A model generated the notes under the pieces. The model made no database searches. It saw nothing but the letters and a program-made list of their open reading frames with translations, and had not been told where the DNA came from. This document shows, piece after piece, positions 1 to 6,834 of a DNA stretch of 14,697 nt. The DNA comes from Anaerolineales bacterium (lineage in GTDB: Bacteria > Chloroflexota > Anaerolineae > Anaerolineales > E44-bin32). Both the position numbers and the translations under genes were made by a program. The stretch lies in NCBI GenBank assembly GCA_023144145.1, contig JAGLGG010000019.1:1-14697 (forward strand). The letters are read 5' to 3'. Numbering within the stretch: the first letter of the stretch is position 1; each line of letters starts with the position of its first letter.

Positions 1-825
1 TCTCCGGGTTTCTTCCACTTCTCCTTCCCATGATCCTTTATTTACTACCCAGTATCCTTGCTCAAATGCATGATAGGATCGAATCTTTGCAGCCTCCAGC
101 CATTCCTGGACCGATATCCTTGCAACCAGTAGGTAGGAACCAGACACCAAAACAACCGGAACCGCAATTACAACAATTGCCTTTCCAAATGCTGTTCTAC
201 TCAACTTGAGACTTATAACCAACCCAACTGCTAGGAAAAAGATGATCCAACCATCATTTCGCGTCAATATCGAAAGCGCGATAAACAGCCCAGCCATTGA
301 TAAAGCACGATTATTCCGGGTGCGAACGAAGAGCAGGATCTGAGAAAGAGCGAATGCTGACAGGGCAGCAAACAAGACATCACTCGAATTCGTGAGAATG
401 TTGGTACCCAACCTGGTGACCAGATAAAGGCCAGCCAGTATGAGTGATGTCACACCACCACCCGCATTCCTTCCGAGATGAATTAGACTCAGCCACAATA
501 ACGTAAAGAGGGCGAATCTACCAATAATCATGGAGAGGAAAAACCAGTGCTCTGAATGCTGAACGAAAGGGTAAATGAGCGCATAAAGGAACGATAGAAG
601 AGGACCCCACTCTGGACCTCGCATTTGGCCATTGATGAGACTCCTACCACTATCGATGTACTTGGCCTCATCGTGTTGATTTATTTGCCAATAGGGAGGA
701 TTGAATTTGGGTGATACCAAGACAACGTTGAGTACGAATATAACTAACAAAAGAAAAACTAGTCTTTTGTCATGAAACCAAGGAGTTATCCTTTGTAGAT
801 AACGTCCCAGCCTAAGTTTGACCAT
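1..825 (-). CDS. GT-C-type polytopic membrane glycosyltransferase-like protein (3' part missing)
   Basis: The frame is open from an ATG at 825 to the window edge, giving 275 residues with the C-terminus cut off. A hydrophobic segment at about residues 22-38 is followed by a loop containing HDEAKYIDSG (51-60). An acidic D-E pair after the first membrane helix is typical of GT-C/PMT-like lipid-linked-sugar glycosyltransferases. Further hydrophobic segments lie at about 76-88, 94-116, 124-137, 149-167, 174-187, 193-206 and 214-235. The stretch LTRNDGW (187-193) resembles the conserved loop before a helix in ArnT/PMT_2-like proteins. An AGAGGGG-type ribosome site lies just upstream of the ATG. 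The next gene upstream on the same strand encodes another GT-C-like protein, so a role in envelope glycan or glycolipid assembly is likely. Donor and acceptor cannot be told, and the family call is from hydropathy and motifs only. Confidence 0.75.
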   Translation of the reverse strand, partial: MVKLRLGRYLQRITPWFHDKRLVFLLLVIFVLNVVLVSPKFNPPYWQINQHDEAKYIDSGRSLINGQMRGPEWGPLLSFLYALIYPFVQHSEHWFFLSMIIGRFALFTLLWLSLIHLGRNAGGGVTSLILAGLYLVTRLGTNILTNSSDVLFAALSAFALSQILLFVRTRNNRALSMAGLFIALSILTRNDGWIIFFLAVGLVISLKLSRTAFGKAIVVIAVPVVLVSGSYLLVARISVQEWLEAAKIRSYHAFEQGYWVVNKGSWEGEVEETRR

Positions 826-984
826 TTACCCCTCTTCAGAGCGAGATTGTCCCATACCTGTTGAAAAACCACTCACTTCATAAGGTTATTGGTTAAACTA
901 ATCCTCGTTCAACATCGAGGCAGCTTGGGTCAATGCCTCACCACCCAGTCTTTTTTTTATGGTTAGTCCCAACGAGTACCGCTA

Positions 985-1002
985 TTGATAGCTAGCGATC
1001 AA
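985..1002. promoter_or_regulatory. 18-bp near-perfect palindrome, possible operator
   Basis: TTGATAGCTAGCGATCAA is self-complementary except for the one mismatched pair at positions 6 and 13. It lies in the gap upstream of the partial GT-C gene, about 160 bp before its start. Size and symmetry fit a dimeric helix-turn-helix regulator site, but no regulator gene is in the window and no promoter was clearly recognised beside it. Confidence 0.3.
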
Positions 1003-1070
1003 GCTGAATCATCCTGAAGAAAATTATCTTTCCGTCTTCCACTCTCTCCCAATCTAGTGCTGTAGACCAA

Positions 1071-2243
1071 TCAAATCAATCTAGGCGCAAACCTAGACTC
1101 CGAATAGATCGTAGATAGTGATCGGTAAACGAAGTATAGAAGGAAGAGAATATTCAGAAGGATGAGTACATCGAAATAACCGAATTTACTATGGTCAGCC
1201 AAATCAAACGCGACAGGAAATTTCAAATAGGTCAGCAAATCGAACAACACGATCATCACAACGTCTCGACGGTTCCGGGCAAGTAAGATTAGAAACGGAA
1301 CAATCCACAATAACCATTGAGGGGAATAATACTTGGCGAATAACATGAAACATAGAATTGCGCTCGATGACCATGCCAAAACACTGAGTTTGTCGCGAAC
1401 CACTCCAAACACTGAAACAAAGGGGATTGCAACCTGCAAAAGCAAGAATAAATTGTAAACAAGTGACTTAATGAATCCTTCAAATAAACCGGCAGCCATG
1501 ATCACAAGCACGATTAGAAAAGGTAGGCTCTCCCGATTCACCCCTCTCCCTAAATGAAACTGGTAAGGTACAAGAAACCCTTCCCAACCAACTGCCAATA
1601 TGGTTGGCAAAATTATGAGACCAATCGTCACGCAGAATATGGCTATCATCCGCCAGTTTATGCGCTTGAATATTGTGTGATAATGGGCAAAGTAGATCGG
1701 CAGCAAAACAACTGGATACCATTTGAACATGACACTAATAGCAAGAAGAAATGACGCTACCAAAAATCTCTTTTTAAATAACATGAATATGCTGAGAATC
1801 GTGAACATCGCCGGCACGATATCGTATCTGTTGTGCGTGAAATAAATACTTGCAGGCAAAAACATTAGAAAAGCCAGATACTTACGATCAGAACGTAATT
1901 CATAGATAACCAGCGCAGAGACCGTCAAACACACGGCCATCATTAACGAAAAGAAGACCCTGTATGTATCGCCTGCATCGCCAAAAGGTTTTGCAAAAAT
2001 GTGGGGGAGAGCAAACATATAGGTTGCTAGCTGAGGATACTCACTAAAAACATCTCTATAGGGTTGCTGTCCCAGGACAACCCAACTCCCCCGGTCCTGG
2101 TAATTTGATAAATCATAAGGATCGTTAATTAATCGAGGTACTCCATCATCAGGCATGCTAGATAGAAGCAACGAAAGGCAACTAACAATTATAAAAAGTA
2201 GGAAAATTTGAGTTCTGCGCATTTGATATTGAACTTGGCTCAT
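1071..2243 (-). CDS. GT87-like (DUF2029) polytopic mannosyltransferase-type membrane protein
   Basis: The protein has 390 residues, about ten hydrophobic segments and a basic N-terminus. Its motifs match the GT87/DUF2029 family of polyprenol-phosphate-sugar-dependent GT-C enzymes. These are the first outer loop DPYDLSNYQDRG (41-52) leading to SEYPQLATYMF, NRYDIVPA (138-145), VMFKWYPVVLLP (171-182), YQFHLGRGVNRES (227-239) and KYYSPQWLLWIVPF (304-317). Family members transfer mannose or related sugars from lipid carriers on the outer face of the membrane; the substrate here is not visible. The start at 2243 has no good Shine-Dalgarno site, and a second ATG at residue 8 (MRRTQ) is equally possible. 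A second GT-C-like gene follows 245 bp downstream on the same strand, so the two may act in one glycan or glycolipid pathway. Confidence 0.82.
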   Translation of the reverse strand: MSQVQYQMRRTQIFLLFIIVSCLSLLLSSMPDDGVPRLINDPYDLSNYQDRGSWVVLGQQPYRDVFSEYPQLATYMFALPHIFAKPFGDAGDTYRVFFSLMMAVCLTVSALVIYELRSDRKYLAFLMFLPASIYFTHNRYDIVPAMFTILSIFMLFKKRFLVASFLLAISVMFKWYPVVLLPIYFAHYHTIFKRINWRMIAIFCVTIGLIILPTILAVGWEGFLVPYQFHLGRGVNRESLPFLIVLVIMAAGLFEGFIKSLVYNLFLLLQVAIPFVSVFGVVRDKLSVLAWSSSAILCFMLFAKYYSPQWLLWIVPFLILLARNRRDVVMIVLFDLLTYLKFPVAFDLADHSKFGYFDVLILLNILFLLYFVYRSLSTIYSESRFAPRLI

Positions 2244-2365
2244 GTACTAACGGGCTAATCCAACTCACACCGATAGGGCAAAGGGTACATCATAGTTGAG
2301 AAGAGCACGAGTGATGAAATCCTTGTTAACATCAATGAAAAGGGGATTGTGCCATAGAAATGCGT

Positions 2366-2403
2366 AGGGGCGACGCGTGAGCTATCACGAGGCAGTCGCC
2401 CTT
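2366..2403. repeat. Nested hairpin, REP-like palindromic element
   Basis: GGGCGAC at 2368-2374 pairs perfectly with GTCGCCC at 2395-2401, and the stem can be extended by a G-T pair and an A-T pair. Inside it, CGTGA (2376-2380) pairs with TCACG (2385-2389) across a GCTA tetraloop. The internal loop is asymmetric (1 nt against 5 nt). It lies between the transporter stop and the GT87-like start. The GTAGGGGCGAC edge resembles small palindromic repeats I associate with some Chloroflexota and cyanobacterial genomes. Copy number cannot be judged from one window. Confidence 0.45.
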
Positions 2404-2445
2404 TCGAGGAATGCAAAAACCGTACCAAAACCTATAACCTCGAAA
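2402..2445. repeat. 8-bp perfect inverted repeat with 28-nt spacer
   Basis: TTTCGAGG (2402-2409) is the exact reverse complement of CCTCGAAA (2438-2445). It directly abuts the nested hairpin at 2366-2403. Its role is unknown; it may be part of the same repeat element or chance. Confidence 0.3.
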
Positions 2446-2457
2446 TACGCAGGGTTC

Positions 2458-2472
2458 AACCTCCCGGAGGTT
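2458..2472 (-). terminator. Short hairpin downstream of the MATE/ANKH-like gene
   Basis: AACCTC (2458-2463) and GAGGTT (2467-2472) form a 6-bp stem with a CCG loop, 26 bp past the stop codon of the minus-strand transporter gene. There is no T-tract after it on that strand, so it would be a weak or factor-dependent terminator, or an mRNA 3'-end stabiliser. Confidence 0.3.
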
Positions 2473-2498
2473 ACTTAGCAAAAGCTTCGCCCGTACGT

Positions 2499-3839
2499 CT
2501 ACTCTCCCACAGCATCGCGCAGTTTCAAAATTTGTTGCTCAGGGCGACTTCGATACCAAAGATAAAGTGTCTGGGTAAAAAATCCAACACTGAATGCGGT
2601 CCATGCAACATACACTCCCACGAATTCCTGGAGTGCTACTCCACCCCACAAAATCGCACCGGCCACAGCCAGAAAAACGATGACCGACTCCGTGATACCC
2701 CTCGTCTTACGTGCATGCAGCAATATGCCTTGATAGAAACTCACAAACACGTTGAGACCTGGATTTAGCAAAGCAAACCATAACGAAATTCGTGCCAATT
2801 TGGCAAGTGCTGGTGTAAGCGCAGAAATACGTACAAACCACAGCTCCGCAAGTGGGGTACTCGCAATTAATATCAAGAAGACGGTTGCCATGCTCGATAT
2901 AGCAATACCGAATCTATACAAACCAAAGTAGGATTTTGGCTCATCCAGCAGCGTAACCATTACTTCGTTATATGCCACACCCAACGATCGAAGCAGGAAG
3001 ACTAATCCTGAGAGAACGGGCCAAACTGCAAGGGACTCTAATGCAGAGGGCATGCGGCTCATCGCCGCACTTCCCAAAGGTAAAATAAGAAGGGTTAGGA
3101 ACGAGGTCATAGCAAGAGGGACATAAAATTCAAGAAAGTTTCTGAGGCTTAATGGCTCTTCTACCTCAGGTGCATTGCTGATCTCATCTCTGAAGACTGG
3201 TCTCACACGTATTCCCACATATACTGCTTCGCTTATAACACCAAAGGCAACTGCACTTGCTGCAACTGCCGTTCCGGGGATATTGCCCAGGCTGAAACCG
3301 ACAGTAAAAACGATGACATCCGCTATCAATCGGATCAACGTACCTAATCCAATTACATCCGAATGACCAAAACGAATTAATGCACCTTGGTTAAATCGTC
3401 GATAAGCGATGGACCAGGTCCAAGGCAGCATTATGCGTAATCCAATTCGGGCCGGCTCGATAATCTCGGAAGGAGGCTGAATCAATCCGACAATAACTAC
3501 ATCATAAAGAGATGTGAATGAGATCAAGAAGTGAAAAGCCGTCAAGGAAACACCAGCAACCATCATAAATCGACGGAGTTTCAGGTAGGATTTCAAATCT
3601 TTGCTTAACGCTGTCGAGGCCGCGAGCAGCATGATGATCGGCGCCTCAATAATCAAAGCCACTGGGAAAACCACTCCGCCCCAGGCAGCAAGGTTCGTTT
3701 CGGGGTTTGCCAGCCTCGCCACCACTGCACTGAGCACAATTGGCTCGAGCGACATCAGAATCCAACTCGCGGCCAGAGGCCACCAGGTCTGCACGATTCT
3801 TTTAGAGGGAAGTGGAGTTATTTCGAGAGGTTGTTCCAT
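2499..3839 (-). CDS. Polytopic membrane transporter of MATE/ANKH-like (MOP) type
   Basis: The protein has 446 residues and about twelve hydrophobic segments, with no N-terminal signal beyond the first helix. Size and layout fit the MOP flippase/exporter superfamily. The conserved-looking stretches are AASTALSKDLKSYLKLRRF (73-91) and AYRRFNQGALIRFGHSD (145-161) followed by GLGTLIRL. They look more like bacterial relatives of the progressive-ankylosis (ANKH) transporter group than drug-efflux MATE pumps or MurJ, but I judge this from memory of motifs. The start is an ATG with only a weak GAGCGTGAG ribosome site. It lies 64 bp downstream of hpt on the same strand, so it is probably co-transcribed. 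ANKH proteins export ATP or pyrophosphate-related compounds in animals. A link with a PRPP-dependent, pyrophosphate-releasing enzyme next door is suggestive only. The alternative is a polysaccharide or lipid flippase serving the glycosyltransferases downstream. Confidence 0.7.
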   Translation of the reverse strand: MEQPLEITPLPSKRIVQTWWPLAASWILMSLEPIVLSAVVARLANPETNLAAWGGVVFPVALIIEAPIIMLLAASTALSKDLKSYLKLRRFMMVAGVSLTAFHFLISFTSLYDVVIVGLIQPPSEIIEPARIGLRIMLPWTWSIAYRRFNQGALIRFGHSDVIGLGTLIRLIADVIVFTVGFSLGNIPGTAVAASAVAFGVISEAVYVGIRVRPVFRDEISNAPEVEEPLSLRNFLEFYVPLAMTSFLTLLILPLGSAAMSRMPSALESLAVWPVLSGLVFLLRSLGVAYNEVMVTLLDEPKSYFGLYRFGIAISSMATVFLILIASTPLAELWFVRISALTPALAKLARISLWFALLNPGLNVFVSFYQGILLHARKTRGITESVIVFLAVAGAILWGGVALQEFVGVYVAWTAFSVGFFTQTLYLWYRSRPEQQILKLRDAVGE

Positions 3840-3903
3840 AGCTCACGCTCAAGAAGTAGCGAGGGGAGACTGCGTTACGACCCGTATCATTCCCCGCCTC
3901 AGG

Positions 3904-4452
3904 TTATTTCTGGTAGATTTCCTTCTTCAACTCGGCGATGAACGGAAGGGTACGGTACGTATCCGCAAAATCAAGCCCATACCCAACGACCCAGATATTC
4001 GGAATTTCGAATCCCAGGTAGTCAAGCGGCGCATCCAAAGAATTGTGTTCCTTGCGAAGTAAAACGCATGATTTTAATGTTGCAGGTCTACGACCTTTGA
4101 GGAGACGCTGCAGGTAATTTAATGTGTTCCCCGAATCAACAATGTCTTCCACGATGATCACGTGCTTATCTTCAATTGGCTCACGGAGGTCCATGATGAT
4201 GCGAACCTCCCCGGTCGATTCTGCGGTCATACCGTAGCTTGAGAGTGCCATAAAATCGACCTTATGAAATACACGCAGACAACGTGCTAAATCGGCCAAG
4301 AAAATGAAGGCACCTTTCAAGATCCCGATCAGATAAAGTTCATCCACGTCCGAGAATTCGGTCGAGATTTGATCTGCCATTTCTCTTACACGATTTTGAA
4401 TTTCATCTTCTGTGAGAATTGTTCTTTCGAGGTCACCCCTCGGATCGGCCAC
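3904..4452 (-). CDS. hpt: Hypoxanthine phosphoribosyltransferase
   Basis: This cytoplasmic purine-salvage enzyme joins hypoxanthine (often also guanine) to PRPP, giving IMP or GMP and pyrophosphate. The 182-residue length is normal for the bacterial family. Visible motifs are GILKGA (43-48), the flexible-loop SSYGM (71-75), the PRPP-binding signature VIIVEDIVDSGNTL (98-111) with its acidic pair, and the C-terminal base-binding stretch GYGLDFADTYRTLPFI (157-172). Translation starts at GTG, chosen because a strong AGAGGAG ribosome site lies about 8 nt upstream. The MATE/ANKH-like transporter gene follows after 64 bp and may share its transcript. I see no purine-riboswitch-like structure in the 375 bp upstream. 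The family assignment is secure; preference between hypoxanthine and guanine is not determined. Confidence 0.96.
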   Translation of the reverse strand: MADPRGDLERTILTEDEIQNRVREMADQISTEFSDVDELYLIGILKGAFIFLADLARCLRVFHKVDFMALSSYGMTAESTGEVRIIMDLREPIEDKHVIIVEDIVDSGNTLNYLQRLLKGRRPATLKSCVLLRKEHNSLDAPLDYLGFEIPNIWVVGYGLDFADTYRTLPFIAELKKEIYQK

Positions 4453-4593
4453 GTTTTATTCTCCTCTGATCACAGTTATTGGCAGTAGCGGTCCATTTCA
4501 ATTCCCTTTATCGGATAAAAAAAGAGAGAAAAACTTGGAAATTTCCGCGTCTGAGTATAACTGTGGGCTTGTTATGCGTCCATCTTTCGAGCC

Positions 4594-4636
4594 ATAAAAT
4601 AAGCCTCGTTATTGAATGCACGCTCCATTACGAGGC
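4594..4636 (-). terminator. Probable intrinsic terminator after the Roadblock gene
   Basis: On the minus strand GCCTCGT (4636-4630) and ACGAGGC (4609-4603) form a 7-bp GC-rich stem, followed at once by TTATTTTAT. The 20-nt loop is large for an intrinsic terminator. It lies about 190 bp beyond the Roadblock stop and about 150 bp before the hpt start, the right place to separate the two transcripts. Confidence 0.4.
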
Positions 4637-4683
4637 ATTATCACACTAATAATTCGCACTACTAACTAACGCTTCGTCAAGGA

Positions 4684-4721
4684 CAAAGATACCATTCATA
4701 AATCAGGTTACTGTATCTTTG
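4684..4721. repeat. 9-bp perfect inverted repeat with 20-nt spacer
   Basis: CAAAGATAC (4684-4692) and GTATCTTTG (4713-4721) are exact reverse complements. AT-rich arms and a 20-nt spacer fit either a weak RNA hairpin in the 3' region of the Roadblock transcript or a paired protein-binding site. Confidence 0.4.
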
Positions 4722-4827
4722 ACAAATGCTTATGTTGTTCCGTCCTTTATCTATCCTGTCTAAAGAATCACGTGGGCGGAACACTACGTTCGCAAAAACT
4801 TATGGAAGGATGTACTGGCGAATACGA

Positions 4828-5229
4828 TTAGTACTTGAACCGGCGACTGAGAGCTTGTAATAAATCTGGAATACGGGTTCTAATCGATCCGAAGGTCGTT
4901 TGAGGTTGAACGCCAGGTGGAAGACCAATCGAAAGCAGGCGCTCTTTACCAAGCATCACAATCAGGCATTGCCGAGCTGCGCCCACAATGCTCATATATC
5001 GAAAATTTCCCCCGTCGAGCTCATCAAGAACTCTTTCAGCATTTGTGACCGCCGTTATTGTCATAGCCGATATGCGATCTTGATCAATAATTGGATCCGT
5101 TGGAATACAAGCAACAGTAAATCCGTTGCTATCAACCAATGCCACCCAAGATGGTTGCTTCAATTCATCAAAAAGTGAACCCAAGATCCTTTCAAGTTCA
5201 CCTTGTCTGGTAATGTTGTTAGCGGCCAT
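4828..5229 (-). CDS. Roadblock/LC7 domain protein
   Basis: The protein has 133 residues, a single Roadblock/LC7 domain and no signal peptide. It shows the family layout. An N-terminal helix (LERILGSLFDEL, 12-23) is followed by WVALVDSNGFTVACIP (28-43), a central helix (SAMTITAVTNAERVLDEL, 54-71), then FRYMSIVGAARQCLIVML (76-93) and LLSIGLP (98-104). A C-terminal helix carries LLQALSRRFKY. Bacterial Roadblock proteins often act as GTPase-activating or scaffolding partners of MglA-like small GTPases. No such GTPase is in the window, so the partner is unknown. The start is an ATG with GAGAGG 3-4 nt upstream, slightly close. A possible extended -10 (TGGTATTTT, minus strand, -10 hexamer at 5308-5303) would give a leader of about 70 nt. 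The gene appears to be transcribed alone. Confidence 0.85.
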   Translation of the reverse strand: MAANNITRQGELERILGSLFDELKQPSWVALVDSNGFTVACIPTDPIIDQDRISAMTITAVTNAERVLDELDGGNFRYMSIVGAARQCLIVMLGKERLLSIGLPPGVQPQTTFGSIRTRIPDLLQALSRRFKY

Positions 5230-5570
5230 AATCCTCTCACACTTTCTCTAAATGCTGTACAAGGGTATCCTCACCTTGCTCTGAATGCAAGATGGCCAAA
5301 CTAAAATACCAGTAAATATTGGCTAAATTGGATTATTATTTCAGAAATTTTGCGTTCTTTATATTTCCAAGTTTTTCTCAGTTTCGGGATTCAAAATAAA
5401 ATCCATTCGGACATAATCCGGACAACCTCACACACCAACGAAACGTTGGCTGGTCCTTTACATTGCGTTACAATCCTAAAAGAAGTACCTTCAACCGGAT
5501 TTCAGCATTCTCGGAAGCAGATTACTGAGTGCCCTGAAAATTACCCTGGAAGCGAGTGGAGGGCTATATG

Positions 5571-5670
5571 TGGGGCTGCCGCCCCCATACCCCCGCTTGC
5601 CATTCTCCAATCGCGAGTGAAACCGAGCGACGCAAGCGGTGGGGTATTCTGGCTTTTTCCCATACATGGG
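5571..5670. repeat. GC-rich multi-hairpin element, possible mobile repeat or ncRNA
   Basis: Three structures lie in a row. GGGGC-TGCC-GCCCC (5572-5585) is a compact 5-bp hairpin. Next is a 14-bp stem formed by 5587-5600 and 5632-5647, interrupted only by a two-base bulge (5639-5640). It encloses a 31-nt loop with a further TCGC/GCGA pairing (5611-5614 with 5627-5630). Last is CCCAT-AC-ATGGG (5659-5670). A T5 run sits at 5654-5658. The composition contrasts with the AT-rich sequence around it, which suggests an inserted palindromic repeat or a structured RNA. No known RNA family was recognised. Confidence 0.45.
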
Positions 5671-5740
5671 CCGACTGGGTTTCGTCATCCTTGCAATGAT
5701 TGAAAATCGTGTAGATTACCTCACAAAAGCAAACCCGACC

Positions 5741-5769
5741 TTGAAGAGCTTATCAAATCTTTATAAGAT
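5741..5769 (+). promoter_or_regulatory. Candidate promoter of the psuK-psuG unit
   Basis: TTGAAG (5741-5746) and TAAGAT (5764-5769) are separated by 17 bp, acceptable -35 and -10 matches for a housekeeping sigma factor. The -10 lies within the first of two TTTATAAGA direct repeats (5760-5768 and 5781-5789), spaced 21 bp apart. The leader would be about 65 nt. Confidence 0.35.
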
Positions 5770-5839
5770 GGTGCAGATAATTTATAAGACCCAAGAAAAC
5801 ATTACGAGCGTACCGAAATTGTGGACATTACAGGATTGA

Positions 5840-6787
5840 ATGAGTATGGGTAACCATTCCAACGAAGGGCACATTCTCGTTTTAGGCTCAGCGAGTGTGG
5901 ATGTCATTGGGCGTGCAAGCACAACCATCCAACCCAATACATCTAGTCCCGGACAGGTTCGAATGTCCTATGGAGGGACAGCCCGGAATGTTGCAGAAAA
6001 TCTTGCTCGATTGGGCCTGAACGTCGTGCTCATCACCGCAGTGGGGAATGATGAGCCTGGCGCAAGGCTTTTAGAATACGCTGCTGAAACCGGTATCAAT
6101 ACGTCTCATGTATTGGTTGTACCGGGCCAATCAACCGGTGCTTACCTTGGTATCCTAGATGATCGCGGTAATTTGCACCTGGCGCTGGACGACATGAGTG
6201 TGATTCAATTCATTACGCCAGAATACCTGCGCGAGAGGCGAGAATTATTCAAAGGTGCACAAGCAATTTTCTTAGACGCCAACCTCTCAGCAAAGACAAT
6301 CTCTACAGCCGTGAGTCTAGCGCGAAGGGCCAAGGTCCCTATCGCCGCAGACCCAACTTCAGTGAGTCTCGCTCCGACATTTACAGATCATTTGGCAGAT
6401 TTATGGCTCATCACTCCAAATGAAGCTGAAGCTGACGAACTATGCCCTCATCCAGTCCCACACGCGGACCCGACAAGGGCCGTCGATGCGGCCAGACACT
6501 TAATCACGGAAGGTGTCGGAAATGTGATCATAACAATGGCTGAATTTGGGTTGGGGTATGCCTCAGCCTCAAGTAGTGGGCATGTCCCCGCAATTAAAAC
6601 TGACATCGTCGATCCTACTGGTGCAGGAGACGCCTTAGCCGCCGCGGTGATGTACGGACTGCTCAACGAAATTCCAATTGATGAGTCGGTTCTATTGGGA
6701 TTGAGCGCTGCATCACTGTCACTTCGGACTCCAGGGTCCGTTGTTCCAAACCTTTCTTTAGAGCTTCTGTACGATCAATTACGATAA
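5840..6787 (+). CDS. psuK: PfkB-family kinase, probable pseudouridine kinase
   Basis: This cytoplasmic ribokinase-fold enzyme is predicted to phosphorylate pseudouridine to pseudouridine 5'-phosphate with ATP. The 315 residues show the PfkB hallmarks: ILVLGSASVDVIG (12-24), the glycine-rich substrate signature YGGTARNVAENLARLG (44-59), LITPNEAEADEL (190-201), and the anion-hole/catalytic motif DPTGAGDALAAAV (258-270), where D264 is the expected base. The specific substrate is inferred from psuG, which begins 47 bp downstream. PfkB motifs alone do not separate nucleoside from sugar kinases. There is no N-terminal helix-turn-helix domain, unlike some PsuK proteins. The ATG at 5840 is taken with AGGA 4 nt upstream; an ATG at 5846 has better spacing and is possible. 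Confidence 0.88.
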   Translation: MSMGNHSNEGHILVLGSASVDVIGRASTTIQPNTSSPGQVRMSYGGTARNVAENLARLGLNVVLITAVGNDEPGARLLEYAAETGINTSHVLVVPGQSTGAYLGILDDRGNLHLALDDMSVIQFITPEYLRERRELFKGAQAIFLDANLSAKTISTAVSLARRAKVPIAADPTSVSLAPTFTDHLADLWLITPNEAEADELCPHPVPHADPTRAVDAARHLITEGVGNVIITMAEFGLGYASASSSGHVPAIKTDIVDPTGAGDALAAAVMYGLLNEIPIDESVLLGLSAASLSLRTPGSVVPNLSLELLYDQLR

Positions 6788-6834
6788 GAGTTCTAAAAAC
6801 CACGACCTGAGAACACAAGGAAGGTCAGACAAAT

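Larger units (their letters stand above)
4453..4827. other. 375-bp intergenic region between Roadblock gene and hpt
   Basis: No credible coding frame is seen. The region holds two inverted repeats, each with a 20-nt spacer (4603-4636 and 4684-4721), a perfect 10-bp palindrome GGAAATTTCC at 4537-4546, and a pyrimidine-rich run on the minus strand at about 4515-4533. A TTGAAA box (minus strand, 4501-4496) could be a -35 element for hpt, but no good -10 stands at the right distance. Confidence 0.5.
5230..5839. other. 610-bp divergent intergenic region between Roadblock gene and the PfkB kinase
   Basis: The longest gap in the window, and I see no convincing gene in it. It must carry the promoter regions of both flanking units. 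Its middle holds a strongly structured GC-rich element (5571-5670), unlike the AT-rich flanks. Its right end holds a promoter-like pair and two TTTATAAGA direct repeats before the kinase gene. A small hairpin CTTGC/GCAAG (5275-5291) lies near the Roadblock start. A 117-codon frame across 5350-5703 has no family resemblance and runs through the structured element, so it is not called. Confidence 0.5.

Noticed and set aside
925..958. Hairpin TTGGGT/ACCCAG followed by an eight-T run, resembling a plus-strand terminator
   Set aside because: The stem is only 6 bp including a G-T pair, the loop is 12 nt, and no plus-strand gene lies upstream within the window.
3601..4062. 153-codon plus-strand frame opposite the transporter and hpt
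   Set aside because: It crosses two well-supported minus-strand genes and shows no protein family features.
5350..5703. 117-codon open frame on the plus strand in the psuK upstream gap
   Set aside because: No family features, no ribosome site, and it runs through the GC-rich hairpin element, which explains its odd Pro/Ala/Gly-rich end.
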